A stretch of DNA of 32,340 nucleotides from Clostridia bacterium (GTDB lineage Bacteria; Bacillota; Clostridia; Oscillospirales; CAG-272). The notes under the pieces are model-generated. The model was not told the DNA's origin. It made no database searches and saw only the letters and a program-made list of their open reading frames with translations. The stretch covers positions 1 to 32,340 of the forward strand of contig JAGALS010000050.1 in NCBI GenBank assembly GCA_017625065.1. The letters are read 5' to 3'. A program made the position numbers and the translations under genes. Shown here piece after piece: positions 22,504 through 30,431 of the stretch (the first letter of the stretch is position 1; each line of letters begins with the position of its first letter).

Positions 22504-24072
22504 ATGAAAAGAAAGTACAGCGTGAGAGCGGGCAACAGAACCGTGGAGCGCGAATACAACTATATTCCCGTTCGGTATATCATCGCCGTTCTGATCACGG
22601 TATTGGAGATCGCGGCGATCATCGGCGTGGTGTTTGCGCTGTGTATGTTCGTTCCGTATTTTTATATTTTGTGCTATCTGACCGCATTTGGTTGCGTGAT
22701 CAAGATCATCGCCTCGGACGACAATCCCGATTACAAGGTGCCGTGGCTGCTTTTTGTGCTTGTTTTGCCGATCGTGGGCTTTATGCTGTACTTTTTGTTC
22801 TATTCGCGCAAGCTCCAAAGAAAATTCATCCGGCGCCTGGATGAAATGAAGTGCTATGATTATCAAAGGGAGAGCACCGACCTTGAAAAATCGCTTGCGG
22901 CGCAGGATCCGATGGCGGCGTCACAGGCAAGAATGCTGACAGCGATCTCGGGCTCACAGCTTTTCCAAAACACAAGGCAGACCTATTTTCCGCTTGGCGA
23001 GGATATGTTTGCCAAGATGATCCCCGACCTAGAGAGGGCAGAGAAATTTATTTTTGTGGAATATTTCATCATAGAGGAAGGAAAATTCTGGAACACGATT
23101 TTAGAGGTGCTAAAGCGCAAAGCGGCATCGGGTGTAACAGTGCGCGTGCTTTACGACGATATCGGCTGTATGAGCACGTTGCCCGGCGATTACGCCAAAA
23201 CGCTTCGCTCGTTTGGGATCGAGGCATCGCCATTTTCCCGTCTGCGTGGCAATGCCGACAGCGAGTTCAATAACCGCAATCACCGCAAGATTTTGGTCAT
23301 CGACGGCAAGATCGGCTACACGGGCGGTGTCAATATTGCCGATGAATATATCAACGAGGTCGAGCGCTTCGGGCATTGGAAGGACACGGCGCTCCGTCTT
23401 GAGGGCGAGGCGGTCTTTGAGCTGACGCGGCTTTTCCTTTGCGATTACGGCATCAACGTCAAAAAGCTCCCCGCGGACGATTTTTTCTATTATCCGGCGC
23501 AAGAAGAAGGGGATGGGGCAGAAGGATACCTGATCCCCTTTGGAGACGGTCCAAGGCCTTTGTTTTCGCACCGTGTTGGCAAAAACGTGATACAAAATAT
23601 GCTGAACGCCGCGACGAACTATATGTATATGACAACGCCCTATCTTGTCATTGACAACGACCTTTGCACCAGCATCGAGTCCGCCGCGCTGCGCGGCGTG
23701 GACGTGCGCATCATCGTGCCGCACGTTCCCGATAAAAAAATAGTCTTCGGCATCACGCGCAGCTTTTACAAACGGCTTTGCGACGCGGGGGTCCGCATTT
23801 ATGAGTACACCCCCGGCTTCATTCACGCCAAGAGCTATATCGCAGATGACACCTATGCTATGATCGGTACGATCAATCTGGATTACCGAAGCCTTGTACA
23901 CCACTTTGAAAACGGTGTCTGGATGTACAAGACCGATGCCATCAAGGATCTGAAGGAGGATATTGAGGATACCTTGGCAAGATCTGTTGAGGTCGCGCCC
24001 GACGCGGTAAAGGCAAGACCCATTGTACGCTTTATCCGATCGCTCGTCAAAATTTTTGCGCCGATGCTGTAA
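22504..24072 (+). CDS. cls: Cardiolipin synthase
   Basis: A 522-residue membrane enzyme of the phospholipase D superfamily, which joins two phosphatidylglycerols into cardiolipin. Three hydrophobic segments lie in residues 24-100, the usual arrangement. The first HKD motif is HRKILVID with His260; the second is HAKSYIADDTYAMIGTINLDYRSL with His441. Both are intact, and the length is normal for bacterial Cls. The ATG at 22504 follows GGGAGGGG (22491-22498). It has its own regulatory region, with a direct-repeat box shared by the next genes and by the response regulator gene, so cardiolipin supply may be part of an envelope-stress response. Confidence 0.93.
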   Translation: MKRKYSVRAGNRTVEREYNYIPVRYIIAVLITVLEIAAIIGVVFALCMFVPYFYILCYLTAFGCVIKIIASDDNPDYKVPWLLFVLVLPIVGFMLYFLFYSRKLQRKFIRRLDEMKCYDYQRESTDLEKSLAAQDPMAASQARMLTAISGSQLFQNTRQTYFPLGEDMFAKMIPDLERAEKFIFVEYFIIEEGKFWNTILEVLKRKAASGVTVRVLYDDIGCMSTLPGDYAKTLRSFGIEASPFSRLRGNADSEFNNRNHRKILVIDGKIGYTGGVNIADEYINEVERFGHWKDTALRLEGEAVFELTRLFLCDYGINVKKLPADDFFYYPAQEEGDGAEGYLIPFGDGPRPLFSHRVGKNVIQNMLNAATNYMYMTTPYLVIDNDLCTSIESAALRGVDVRIIVPHVPDKKIVFGITRSFYKRLCDAGVRIYEYTPGFIHAKSYIADDTYAMIGTINLDYRSLVHHFENGVWMYKTDAIKDLKEDIEDTLARSVEVAPDAVKARPIVRFIRSLVKIFAPML

Positions 24073-24083
24073 AGCGCATTTAT

Positions 24084-24112
24084 AACATTTTACAAACATT
24101 TATTTAGCAAAA
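24084..24112 (+). promoter_or_regulatory. Direct-repeat box 3 (variant), upstream of the first coiled-coil gene
   Basis: AACATTT (24084-24090), 4 bases, AACATTT (24095-24101), 4 bases, AGCAAAA (24106-24112): three half sites at 11-base period. A -10-like TAAAAT lies at 24130-24135. Confidence 0.5.
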
Positions 24113-24194
24113 CACAAAAAACACTTGTGTAAAATAAAGACATCAAAAGAAAATCAAGCAAAAATACAAAGAAAACGAAAAGGAGATTTTTACA

Positions 24195-24506
24195 ATGGGA
24201 ATCAAAGCATTTTTCAAAAACGCATTCAAGGATATGAAGAACAGCGCAAAGGCGCAGCACGAGGTAGACAAGGCGGAGCTTGAGGTTGCAAAGGCAGATG
24301 CAAGAGCGAGCTTTGAGGAAAACAGAGGCCACAACACCTACGCCAAGGCAAAGGCTGATGCAAAGAAGAGCTGGGATGACGCGCATATGAGCCCCGCTGA
24401 GAGAGCCGAGCGCGAGCAGGAGGCGCGTGACGCGAAGATCGCCGCGGCGAAGACAAAGACCGAGGAAGCAAACGCCCGTTTGGAAGCTGCAAAAAAGCAA
24501 GACTAA
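24195..24506 (+). CDS. Small charged coiled-coil protein A, unknown function
   Basis: A 103-residue, almost wholly alpha-helical protein with no membrane segment. It opens MGIKAFFKNAFKDMKNSAKAQHEVDKA, a possible amphipathic helix, then is rich in Ala, Lys and Glu with a coiled-coil look. It is a clear paralogue of the protein at 24969-25223, which shares MGIKAFFKNAF, DMK, AKAQH and VDKA in the same order. AAGGAG precedes the start. It is placed between cardiolipin synthase and a small membrane protein under the shared direct-repeat boxes. A role at the membrane surface, like phage-shock or stress coiled-coil proteins, is conceivable, but no family was recognised. Confidence 0.8.
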   Translation: MGIKAFFKNAFKDMKNSAKAQHEVDKAELEVAKADARASFEENRGHNTYAKAKADAKKSWDDAHMSPAERAEREQEARDAKIAAAKTKTEEANARLEAAKKQD

Positions 24507-24522
24507 CAAAACGCAAACATTT
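24505..24522 (+). promoter_or_regulatory. Direct-repeat box 2, upstream of the two-span membrane protein
   Basis: AACAAAA-CGCA-AACATTT. It matches box 1 almost base for base over about 40 positions, including the following TCGCAAA. A weak -10 (TATCCT, 24551-24556) follows 28 bases later. The box overlaps the stop codon of the upstream gene. Confidence 0.55.
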
Positions 24523-24587
24523 CGCAAAAGAATCAAAAACAACGATACGGTATCCTATATTCGCAACCAAACAACGAAAAGGAGAAT

Positions 24588-24953
24588 ATGATGAACAAGA
24601 ACGATCAGCAGTTTATGGCACAAAAAATTCGCACGCAGTATATGGAAAAGGAGCCCTCGGAGCTCGATGCACTCCGCGCGCTTGATACCAAGGTCAAGCG
24701 CCCCGCAAACATTTTTGCCTATGTATTCGGCACCATTGGCGCCCTTGTTATGGGCGCGGGGATGAGCCTTTTGATGACAGAGATCGGCACGACACTTGGC
24801 TTGGGCAACGTGACGGTGCCCGGGGTCGTGATCGGTATCGTCGGTATGGCAATGGCGCTCGTGAATTACCCGATCTACAAGCGCTTTCTTGGCAGCCGCA
24901 AGCAAAAATACAGCGCGGAGATCATCAGACTCAGCGACAATATTATGAACTAA
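24588..24953 (+). CDS. Small two-span membrane protein A, unknown function
   Basis: A 121-residue protein with a 40-residue charged N-terminus (EPSELDALRALDTKVKRPAN), two hydrophobic helices (about 43-65 and 77-95) separated by a short loop, and a cytoplasmic tail ending EIIRLSDNIMN. It is paralogous to the protein at 28287-28697. Both share the L-x-x-LD start, a GxIGAL-x-G-GMS-x-MT first helix, the LVNYPIY/LAYPLYN end of the second helix and a C-terminal EI(I/L)RL. AAGGAG precedes the start (ATG ATG). It is followed after 15 bases by the second coiled-coil gene. I do not recognise a named family. Confidence 0.82.
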   Translation: MMNKNDQQFMAQKIRTQYMEKEPSELDALRALDTKVKRPANIFAYVFGTIGALVMGAGMSLLMTEIGTTLGLGNVTVPGVVIGIVGMAMALVNYPIYKRFLGSRKQKYSAEIIRLSDNIMN

Positions 24954-24968
24954 AAGGAGAAAAGACAA

Positions 24969-25223
24969 ATGGGAATCAAAGCATTTTTTAAGAACGCATT
25001 CCGCGATATGAAGGAAGACGCCAAGGCGCAGCACCAGGTCGACAAGGCAAATTTTGCCGCCGCAAAGGCAGAATCCAAGGCGCAGTGGGAAGAGGCAAAG
25101 GCAATGAGCAGGTCCGAGACGCGCAAGCCCTTGATGCAGGCAAAGCGCGACGCGCAGATCGCCGAGGCGCAGAAGCGCCAGGCCGAAGCCCAGGCACGCA
25201 TTGATGCCGTCAGCAAAAAGTAA
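24969..25223 (+). CDS. Small charged coiled-coil protein B, paralogue of the 24195 product
   Basis: An 84-residue helical, Ala/Lys/Glu/Gln-rich protein. It begins MGIKAFFKNAFRDMKEDAKA like protein A and then diverges, being shorter by about 20 residues in the middle. AAGGAG lies in the 15-base gap after the membrane-protein gene, so these two are cotranscribed. A terminator follows at 25237-25270. The pattern A-membrane protein-B looks like a local duplication of a coiled-coil gene around a small membrane protein. The function is unknown; a peripheral membrane partner of that protein is the natural hypothesis. Confidence 0.8.
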   Translation: MGIKAFFKNAFRDMKEDAKAQHQVDKANFAAAKAESKAQWEEAKAMSRSETRKPLMQAKRDAQIAEAQKRQAEAQARIDAVSKK

Positions 25224-25236
25224 GATACACAAAACA

Positions 25237-25270
25237 GAAGCGAAGCGCAAAACCGCGCTTCGCTTCTTTC
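25237..25270 (+). terminator. Terminator after coiled-coil gene B
   Basis: GAAGCGAAGCGC (25237-25248) pairs with GCGCTTCGCTTC (25255-25266), followed by a short T-rich tail. Confidence 0.8.
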
Positions 25271-25319
25271 TGTCAAAAATCCATTATAAAAATTGATTAC
25301 AAAAAGTCGGTACTCCCCA

Positions 25320-25482
25320 AAGGCTCCCTTGTCGCAAAACAAAGAAGCCTTTGGCTTCTTTTTGAAGAACGCGTTGCGTTCTTCGTGGAGCATATCGCGA
25401 AGCGACTGAAGGATTGTTTTTTGGGGTGTGTACAATCCCTCCGCCTCGTTCCTCGGCACCTCCCTTTACACAAGGGAGGCTT
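25320..25482 (+). repeat. MITE-like structured repeat, copy 2
   Basis: The same element as at 619-791, in the same orientation, with ends AAGGCTCCCTTGT and ACAAGGGAGGCTT. The left 80 bases are almost identical between copies; the central loop between GGATTGT and ACAATCC differs in length and sequence (GTGTTGGTTTGATT versus TTTTGGGG-type). There is no convincing ORF. Confidence 0.85.
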
Positions 25483-25549
25483 ACAAAAAATCCGCTTTGT
25501 GTAAAATAGCGAGCCCAATTCTATATATTGATTTTTTACCCACAAGTGA

Positions 25550-25580
25550 AGCGCAAACGGCGTTTCGTTTGTGCTTTTTT
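25550..25580 (+). terminator. Terminator-like hairpin before the two-component operon
   Basis: AGCGCAAACG pairs with CGTTTGTGCT (one G-U pair), followed by T6. It would block read-through from the repeat region into the regulator operon. Confidence 0.65.
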
Positions 25581-25600
25581 AAAGAAAAAGAGAGGGCGCA

Positions 25601-25630
25601 AACAAAACTTTAACATTTATGTGCTATAAT
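25601..25630 (+). promoter_or_regulatory. Response-regulator promoter with direct-repeat box 4
   Basis: AACAAAA-CTTT-AACATTT at 25601-25618, the same 7+4+7 arrangement as boxes 1 and 2. It covers the -35 position of an extended -10, TGCTATAAT (25622-25630). The start codon lies 40 bases on. This suggests autoregulation. Confidence 0.6.
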
Positions 25631-25669
25631 AAAGTAAATTGGTGAAATTTTGCCGTTGGAGGTGCAAAC

Positions 25670-26341
25670 ATGTTCAAAATTTTGGTCGTTGAGGACGATA
25701 GAGATCTGAATCGCAGTGTCTGCTCTTTTTTGAACCAAAGCGGATATGAGGCGGTCGGATGCCTTGGCGCCGAGGAGGCCTATGACGAAATGTATAAGAC
25801 CACCTTTGACCTGATCGTGTCGGATATTATGATGCCCGGTGTCGACGGCTTTGAGTTTGCCAAAACGGTGCGCTCGCTGAGCAGTGACATTCCGATCCTG
25901 TTTATGAGCGCTCGGGACGATTTTGCCTCCAAGCAGCGCGGCTTTCGCATCGGCATTGACGACTATATGACAAAGCCGATCGATCTTGACGAGCTGTTTT
26001 TGCGCATCGGCGCGCTGCTGCGCCGTTCGAAGATCGCATCCAGCCGCCGCCTTGAGGTCGGCAAATTCGTCATGGACGCCGATGAGCGCACAGCGGTCCT
26101 CGACGGTGAGGAAATTGCGCTGACGGTCAGGGAATTTGACCTGCTTTACAAGCTCTTGTCCTATCCCAAAAAGACCTTCACCAGAACCCAGCTGATGGAT
26201 GAGTTCTGGGACGTCGACACGCAAACAAGCACACGTACGGTCGATGTTTATATGACAAAGCTGCGCGCAAAGCTTGCCAATTGCAGCGATTTTGAAATAC
26301 AGACCGTGCACGGACTTGGCTACAAGGCGGTGATCAAGTGA
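25670..26341 (+). CDS. OmpR-family response regulator
   Basis: A 223-residue DNA-binding response regulator. The receiver domain (1-120) has the acidic pair in VVEDD (residues 8-10), the phosphoacceptor Asp52 in LIVSDIMMPGVDGFEF, the MSARDD turn, and the conserved Lys in DDYMTKPID. The C-terminal winged helix (about 128-223) has EIALTVREFDLLYKLLSYP, TRTQLMDEFWD, TRTVDVYMTKLRAKL and the HGLGYKAV wing, all typical of OmpR/PhoB. TTGGAGG precedes the start. The stop overlaps the kinase start (GTGA). Such regulators bind 7-base direct repeats at about 11-base spacing, which matches the boxes found nearby. Confidence 0.95.
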   Translation: MFKILVVEDDRDLNRSVCSFLNQSGYEAVGCLGAEEAYDEMYKTTFDLIVSDIMMPGVDGFEFAKTVRSLSSDIPILFMSARDDFASKQRGFRIGIDDYMTKPIDLDELFLRIGALLRRSKIASSRRLEVGKFVMDADERTAVLDGEEIALTVREFDLLYKLLSYPKKTFTRTQLMDEFWDVDTQTSTRTVDVYMTKLRAKLANCSDFEIQTVHGLGYKAVIK

Positions 26342-27435
26342 GCAGGGATATCAGAGTCAAAAAAACATTGCGCGCGGTCAATCATTTCGTCATTTTCTTT
26401 TTGATGGTTGCCTTCATCGTTTCTTGCTGTATGCTGCTTTTTCTCAATACAATGACGAGATCGATGGGGATCGAGCTGACAAGCGATAATATCGAGCTTG
26501 CGGCAAAGATCACGATGCTCAACGTCGTGATCATCACGGCGCTTTTTACCGTTTTGGATCACGCGAGAAGGAAGATCACCGTCGAGCGCCCCACGCAAAA
26601 GATCATCGAGGCGGGTCGCAAGGTGATGGAGGGCGATTTTTCGGTACGTATCGAGAATTTGACGTCGATCGGCACCGAGGACCCTTTTCAAGAGATCGCC
26701 GAATGCTTCAACAAAATGGCACAGGAGCTTTCCTCGACCGAGACCCTGCGCACCGATTTTGTGGCAAACGTTTCCCACGAAATGAAGACACCGCTTGCAG
26801 TTATGCAAAATTACGGCACACTTTTGCAAGCGCCCGAGCTTTCCGAGGAAAAGCGGATCGAATATGCGAAAGCGCTGACCGATGCATCCCGCCGTCTTGC
26901 CGATATGATGACAAATATCCTAAAGCTGAACCGCCTCGAAAATCAGCAGATCACACCGACCTGTGAGCACTATAACCTTTCCGAGCAGGTTTGTGAATGC
27001 TTGCTTGGCTTTGAGGCGGCGTGGGAGAAAAAGGAGCTGAATATCGAGACCGATATTGAGGAGGATGTCTGCATTTCTTCCGATGCCGAAATGATGAGCC
27101 TTGTGTGGAACAACCTCTTTTCCAATGCCATCAAATTTACAGAAAAGGGCGGAACGGTATCGATTTTTCTGTACACAGAAGGGGATCACGCCGTTGTAAA
27201 GGTCAGCGATACGGGCTGCGGAATCTCCGCGGACGTTGGCAAGCATATGTTTGACAAATTCTATCAGGGCGATACCTCGCACGCAACGCAGGGCAACGGC
27301 CTCGGCCTCGCGCTTGTGAGACGCGTGATCGACATCACGGAAAGTGATATTTCGGTCGAAAGTGAGCTGGGTAAGGGCACGACCTTTACCGTGAGGATAG
27401 GGAGGTGCTGTGATGGCGTGGAAGCGGCTCGTTAA
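26338..27435 (+). CDS. Membrane sensor histidine kinase
   Basis: A 365-residue kinase that starts at GTG overlapping the regulator stop. It has two transmembrane helices (about 15-37 and 57-74) with a loop of only about 20 residues, so it probably senses the membrane itself rather than a soluble ligand. A HAMP-like linker (80-130) follows. Catalytic boxes: FVANVSHEMKTPLAV with His147, NNLFSNAIKF (N box), VSDTGCGIS (G1), FDKFYQGDTS (F) and GNGLGLALV (G2). All are intact. It is the partner of the upstream regulator. Short-loop kinases of this kind often respond to envelope damage or cell-wall antibiotics, which fits the cardiolipin and membrane-protein neighbours. Confidence 0.94.
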   Translation: MSRDIRVKKTLRAVNHFVIFFLMVAFIVSCCMLLFLNTMTRSMGIELTSDNIELAAKITMLNVVIITALFTVLDHARRKITVERPTQKIIEAGRKVMEGDFSVRIENLTSIGTEDPFQEIAECFNKMAQELSSTETLRTDFVANVSHEMKTPLAVMQNYGTLLQAPELSEEKRIEYAKALTDASRRLADMMTNILKLNRLENQQITPTCEHYNLSEQVCECLLGFEAAWEKKELNIETDIEEDVCISSDAEMMSLVWNNLFSNAIKFTEKGGTVSIFLYTEGDHAVVKVSDTGCGISADVGKHMFDKFYQGDTSHATQGNGLGLALVRRVIDITESDISVESELGKGTTFTVRIGRCCDGVEAAR

Positions 27436-28300
27436 AGCGCTGCTCTATCCGCATATAGCGGTGATGCTTGCCCTTGTGCCGATCGCGATCGCTTTGCTGA
27501 TCTATGCAATGGCGGTGCTCGGCAGTGACTCGGTCGTGGCCATTCTCGCCTACGTGCTTGCGGCATACACCCTGACGGTATGGTGTCTCAAAATCCCATA
27601 CCTGATCCGCTTTTTTAAAGCCTTCAAGCGCGAAAACAAATACGTGCAGCGCTGGCTTTGTGATGAGCGCTTGCGCGTGAACGTGTCGCTTTACGGATCA
27701 CTTTTTTGGAATACGGCATACGCCGTTTTTCAGCTTGCTATCGGGATCTATCACGGCTCCTTCTGGTTCTGCTCACTGGCGGTCTATTATATCTGCCTTG
27801 CCGCAATGCGCTTCTTTTTGCTACGGCACACGGCAAGATACAGAGCAGGCGAGCAGATGCGCGCCGAGCTCTTGCGCTATCGCGCCTGTGCGATCTGGTT
27901 CCTGCTATTGAACCTGGTGTTATCGGTGTTGGTCTTTTTTATGGTTTATTTCAACAGGACCTTTGTGCATCACGAGATCACGACCATCGCGATGGCGGCA
28001 TATACCTTTACGACCTTTACGGCGGCGATCGTCGGTATGGTCAAATACAGAAAATACAATAGCCCCGTTTACTCAGCATCCAAAACGATCAGCTTTACCG
28101 CGGGCTGCGTGTCGATGCTGACCTTGGAATCCACGATGCTGAACACCTTCGGTGCGACAAGGGAGGGCTTTCGCCGGATGATGCTGGCGCTCACGGGTGC
28201 GGCGATCGCCGCGATCCTTATTTTCCTCGGAGCTTATATGATCGTGACGGCGACAAAGAAATTGAAAGAAATTGAGAGTGAAGGAAATGGAGCAGAATAA
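27413..28300 (+). CDS. Multi-span membrane protein of the two-component operon, unknown function
   Basis: A 295-residue integral membrane protein with about seven hydrophobic segments (near residues 14-35, 42-60, 95-112, 118-138, 160-182, 195-215 and 260-285) and basic connecting loops. It overlaps the end of the kinase gene by 23 bases, and the ATG at 27413 follows GGAGG (27401-27405), so the genes are translationally coupled. A GTG one codon earlier is the alternative start. No transporter motif is visible. Its position suggests an accessory sensor or an effector of the kinase pathway; that is inference. Confidence 0.82.
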   Translation: MAWKRLVKALLYPHIAVMLALVPIAIALLIYAMAVLGSDSVVAILAYVLAAYTLTVWCLKIPYLIRFFKAFKRENKYVQRWLCDERLRVNVSLYGSLFWNTAYAVFQLAIGIYHGSFWFCSLAVYYICLAAMRFFLLRHTARYRAGEQMRAELLRYRACAIWFLLLNLVLSVLVFFMVYFNRTFVHHEITTIAMAAYTFTTFTAAIVGMVKYRKYNSPVYSASKTISFTAGCVSMLTLESTMLNTFGATREGFRRMMLALTGAAIAAILIFLGAYMIVTATKKLKEIESEGNGAE

Positions 28301-28697
28301 CAAAAACGGCTTTTCTTATACCTATTCCGCAAGGGAGCAGGAGGAGATCAGGCGTATTCGCAAAAAGTACGTTTCGAATGAGGCCGAGAGCAAAGAGGAT
28401 AAAATGGAGCGACTTCGCCGCCTGGATGCAGGCGTGACGACAAAGGGAACGGTGTTTTCGCTGATCGTCGGCATCATCGGCGCCTTGATCCTTGGCACGG
28501 GGATGAGCTTTGTGATGACCGATCTTGGCAACGTTTTTGAAAGCAAGATGCTTGCTATGGTGATCGGCATTTTGATGGGGTTTGTCGGTGCCGTCGGTGT
28601 GGCGCTTGCCTATCCCTTGTATAATTTTATCACCCGAAAAGAACGTCAGCGCATCGCGCCCGAGATCCTGCGCCTTACCGAAGAATTGACGAAATAA
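28287..28697 (+). CDS. Small two-span membrane protein B, paralogue of the 24588 product
   Basis: A 136-residue protein with a charged N-terminus (about 55 residues, including REQEEIRRIRKKYV and KMERLRRLDAGV), two hydrophobic helices (about 60-82 and 90-112) and a basic tail ending EILRLTEELTK. The helix sequences GIIGALILGTGMSFVMTDLG and LAYPLYNF parallel GTIGALVMGAGMSLLMTEIG and LVNYPIYKRF in the protein at 24588, so they are clear paralogues. The start overlaps the previous stop by 14 bases; ATG 28287 is preferred, with TTG at 28272 possible. It ends the two-component operon. The function is unknown. Confidence 0.8.
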   Translation: MEQNNKNGFSYTYSAREQEEIRRIRKKYVSNEAESKEDKMERLRRLDAGVTTKGTVFSLIVGIIGALILGTGMSFVMTDLGNVFESKMLAMVIGILMGFVGAVGVALAYPLYNFITRKERQRIAPEILRLTEELTK

Positions 28698-28700
28698 AAA

Positions 28701-28736
28701 ATCAGTCCCGATCATTGATCGGGACTGATTTTTTGC
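28701..28736. terminator. Terminator after the two-component operon
   Basis: AATCAGTCCCGATC and GATCGGGACTGATT form a perfect 14-bp stem with a 3-base loop, followed by a T run. An A run on the other side would let it serve the converging DUF1893 gene as well. Confidence 0.92.
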
Positions 28737-28753
28737 ATACGTTCTCGTTTTTT

Positions 28754-29179
28754 TCAGATCTTGATATTCATATCGACCATTTTTTGTCGGATCGCGCGAT
28801 AGGCGATCTCGGCATCCTCGATTTTCATCACCGCTTCCTCAAACGGGCAGATGCCGTCCCCCTTGCGATTGATGATATGGCTTGTTTTGGCTTCATATTC
28901 GACCAAAACGCCGTGCTGCTGCAAAAGCGCCAGGGCGGGTGCGCTGATCACGCGGGCGTACACGGCGCTGACACCAAGCAACAGATAAAGGAACGCCGCA
29001 CCCTTGCCAACGACCTTGTCCGCCGCCGAAAAGCCGCGCAGATCAAGCCCCGATTCCAGCCAAGCCGCCAAGGGCTTTACCCCTCGCTCAAAAGAGGTGT
29101 AGGTGCTTTCCCCACGGCACAAAGCACAGGTACAGTCCTTTGAAGCCAATACGGCTTTCGCTCTTTCCAGATCGGTCAT
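28754..29179 (-). CDS. DUF1893 family protein
   Basis: A 141-residue protein of the DUF1893 family, whose biochemical role is not established. It shows the family's ERAKAVLASKDCTCALCRGE opening, the SFERGVKPLAAWLESG stretch, ADKVVGKGAAFLYLLLGVSAVYARVIS, and the end CPFEEAVMKIED. Its two cysteines at CTCALC and the Lys-Gly-Ala segment are conserved features of the family as I know it. The start ATG overlaps the stop of the upstream aldo/keto reductase by four bases (ATGA), so the two are translationally coupled, and both are read away from the LuxR regulator. The function is presumably linked to that redox enzyme, but this is inferred from position only. Confidence 0.88.
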   Translation of the reverse strand: MTDLERAKAVLASKDCTCALCRGESTYTSFERGVKPLAAWLESGLDLRGFSAADKVVGKGAAFLYLLLGVSAVYARVISAPALALLQQHGVLVEYEAKTSHIINRKGDGICPFEEAVMKIEDAEIAYRAIRQKMVDMNIKI

Positions 29180-30318
29180 TTTTTCAGCCTCGCCACAAAG
29201 TCGGTCATCATTTCGCTGATCTTGATGTTCTGCGGACAGACCGCCTCGCAGGCTCTGCACCCGATGCAAGCAGAGGGCTTTTTCTCCTCGGGCATCGCGC
29301 CGATCGCCATGGGCGCAAGGAAGCCGCCACCCGAGTAAACGTGCTCGTTGTAAAGCTCGATCAGATTGGGGATATCAAGCCCCGTTGGGCAGTATTCCGT
29401 GCAATAGCGGCAGGCGGTGCAGGGCAGTGTGCTTTTCGCGGTCATCGCGCGCGCCACGTCAAACAGCTTTTGTATCTCGTCATCGGAAAGCGGCTTTTCT
29501 TCCTTGTATGTGGCAATATTTTCGGCAAGCTGCTCCATATTGGACATACCCGAAAGCGTGACTGTGACCTCGGGGATCGACTGCAGAAAGCGGAATGCCC
29601 ACTCCACGGTGCTTGCCTCGGGGCGCAGCGCCTTCAATTGTGCCTCGTAGTCGGCTTCAAGCACTGCCAGCTTGCCGCCGCGAACGGGCTCCATCACCCA
29701 GATCGGGATCTGCTTTTCGCGCAGCAGCTCGACCTTTGCTTTGGCGTTCTGCATTTTCCAATCCAGCCAATTGAGCTGGATCTGGCAGAACTCCATATGC
29801 TCGCCGTACGCATCAAGAAAGCGCTGAACGGTTTCGAGCGTGCCGTGCGTGGAAAAGCCGATATGGCGGATACGTCCCGCCTTTTTTTGTTCAAGCATAT
29901 CATTCATAATGCCGTATTGCGGATCAAGATAGGCATCGACGTTTAGCTCACACAGATTGTGGAACAGATAAAAATCAAAGTACTCGACCCCACAGCGCTC
30001 CAGCTGCTGTTCAAATATTTCTTTGATCTTTCCCATATTGTTCAAATCGTAACCGGGAAATTTGCTTGCAAGATAAAAGCTCTCGCGCGGATAAGCCTTC
30101 AGCAGCTCGCCAAGCACCACTTCCGACGTGCCGTGGTGATAGCCCCAGGCGGTATCAAAGTAATTGACCCCCTGACGTATCGCGTAATCGATCATTTCGC
30201 GCGTGGCGTCCTTGTCTATTTTCTTGCTGCCATCCTTGCAAAGAGGAAAGCGCATGCAGCCCATTCCCAGGGCTGAAAGCTTGATATCCTGAAAATTTTT
30301 GTAGATCATCCCATTCAC
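29176..30318 (-). CDS. Aldo/keto reductase fused to a 2[4Fe-4S] ferredoxin domain
   Basis: A 380-residue oxidoreductase. The N-terminal TIM barrel (1-275) has the aldo/keto reductase tetrad: Asp55 and Tyr60 in YFDTAWGYHHG, Lys86 in LASKFPG and His120 in YLFHNL. The C-terminus holds two Cys clusters: C300, C303, C306, C310 (CTACRYCTEYCP) and C351, C354, C357, C361 (CIGCRACEAVCP), for two 4Fe-4S clusters. This fusion is common in anaerobes, but its substrates are mostly unknown. The start at 30318 has GGAG five bases upstream on the minus strand; a second ATG three codons later is the alternative. Confidence 0.93.
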   Translation of the reverse strand: MNGMIYKNFQDIKLSALGMGCMRFPLCKDGSKKIDKDATREMIDYAIRQGVNYFDTAWGYHHGTSEVVLGELLKAYPRESFYLASKFPGYDLNNMGKIKEIFEQQLERCGVEYFDFYLFHNLCELNVDAYLDPQYGIMNDMLEQKKAGRIRHIGFSTHGTLETVQRFLDAYGEHMEFCQIQLNWLDWKMQNAKAKVELLREKQIPIWVMEPVRGGKLAVLEADYEAQLKALRPEASTVEWAFRFLQSIPEVTVTLSGMSNMEQLAENIATYKEEKPLSDDEIQKLFDVARAMTAKSTLPCTACRYCTEYCPTGLDIPNLIELYNEHVYSGGGFLAPMAIGAMPEEKKPSACIGCRACEAVCPQNIKISEMMTDFVARLKK

Positions 30319-30402
30319 ACTCCGTCATTATTGTAATTTGAGCCATATACCACCAAAAGTATAACACAACACAGCAAAAAAATCAATGCTGTTAAAGAAC
30401 GG

Positions 30403-30431
30403 TTGACAAGCCCGAAAAAATACGGTATAAT
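30403..30431 (+). promoter_or_regulatory. Strong promoter of the LuxR-type regulator
   Basis: TTGACA (30403-30408), 17 bases, TATAAT (30426-30431): a full consensus promoter. Transcription should begin within the palindrome that starts at 30431. Confidence 0.85.
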
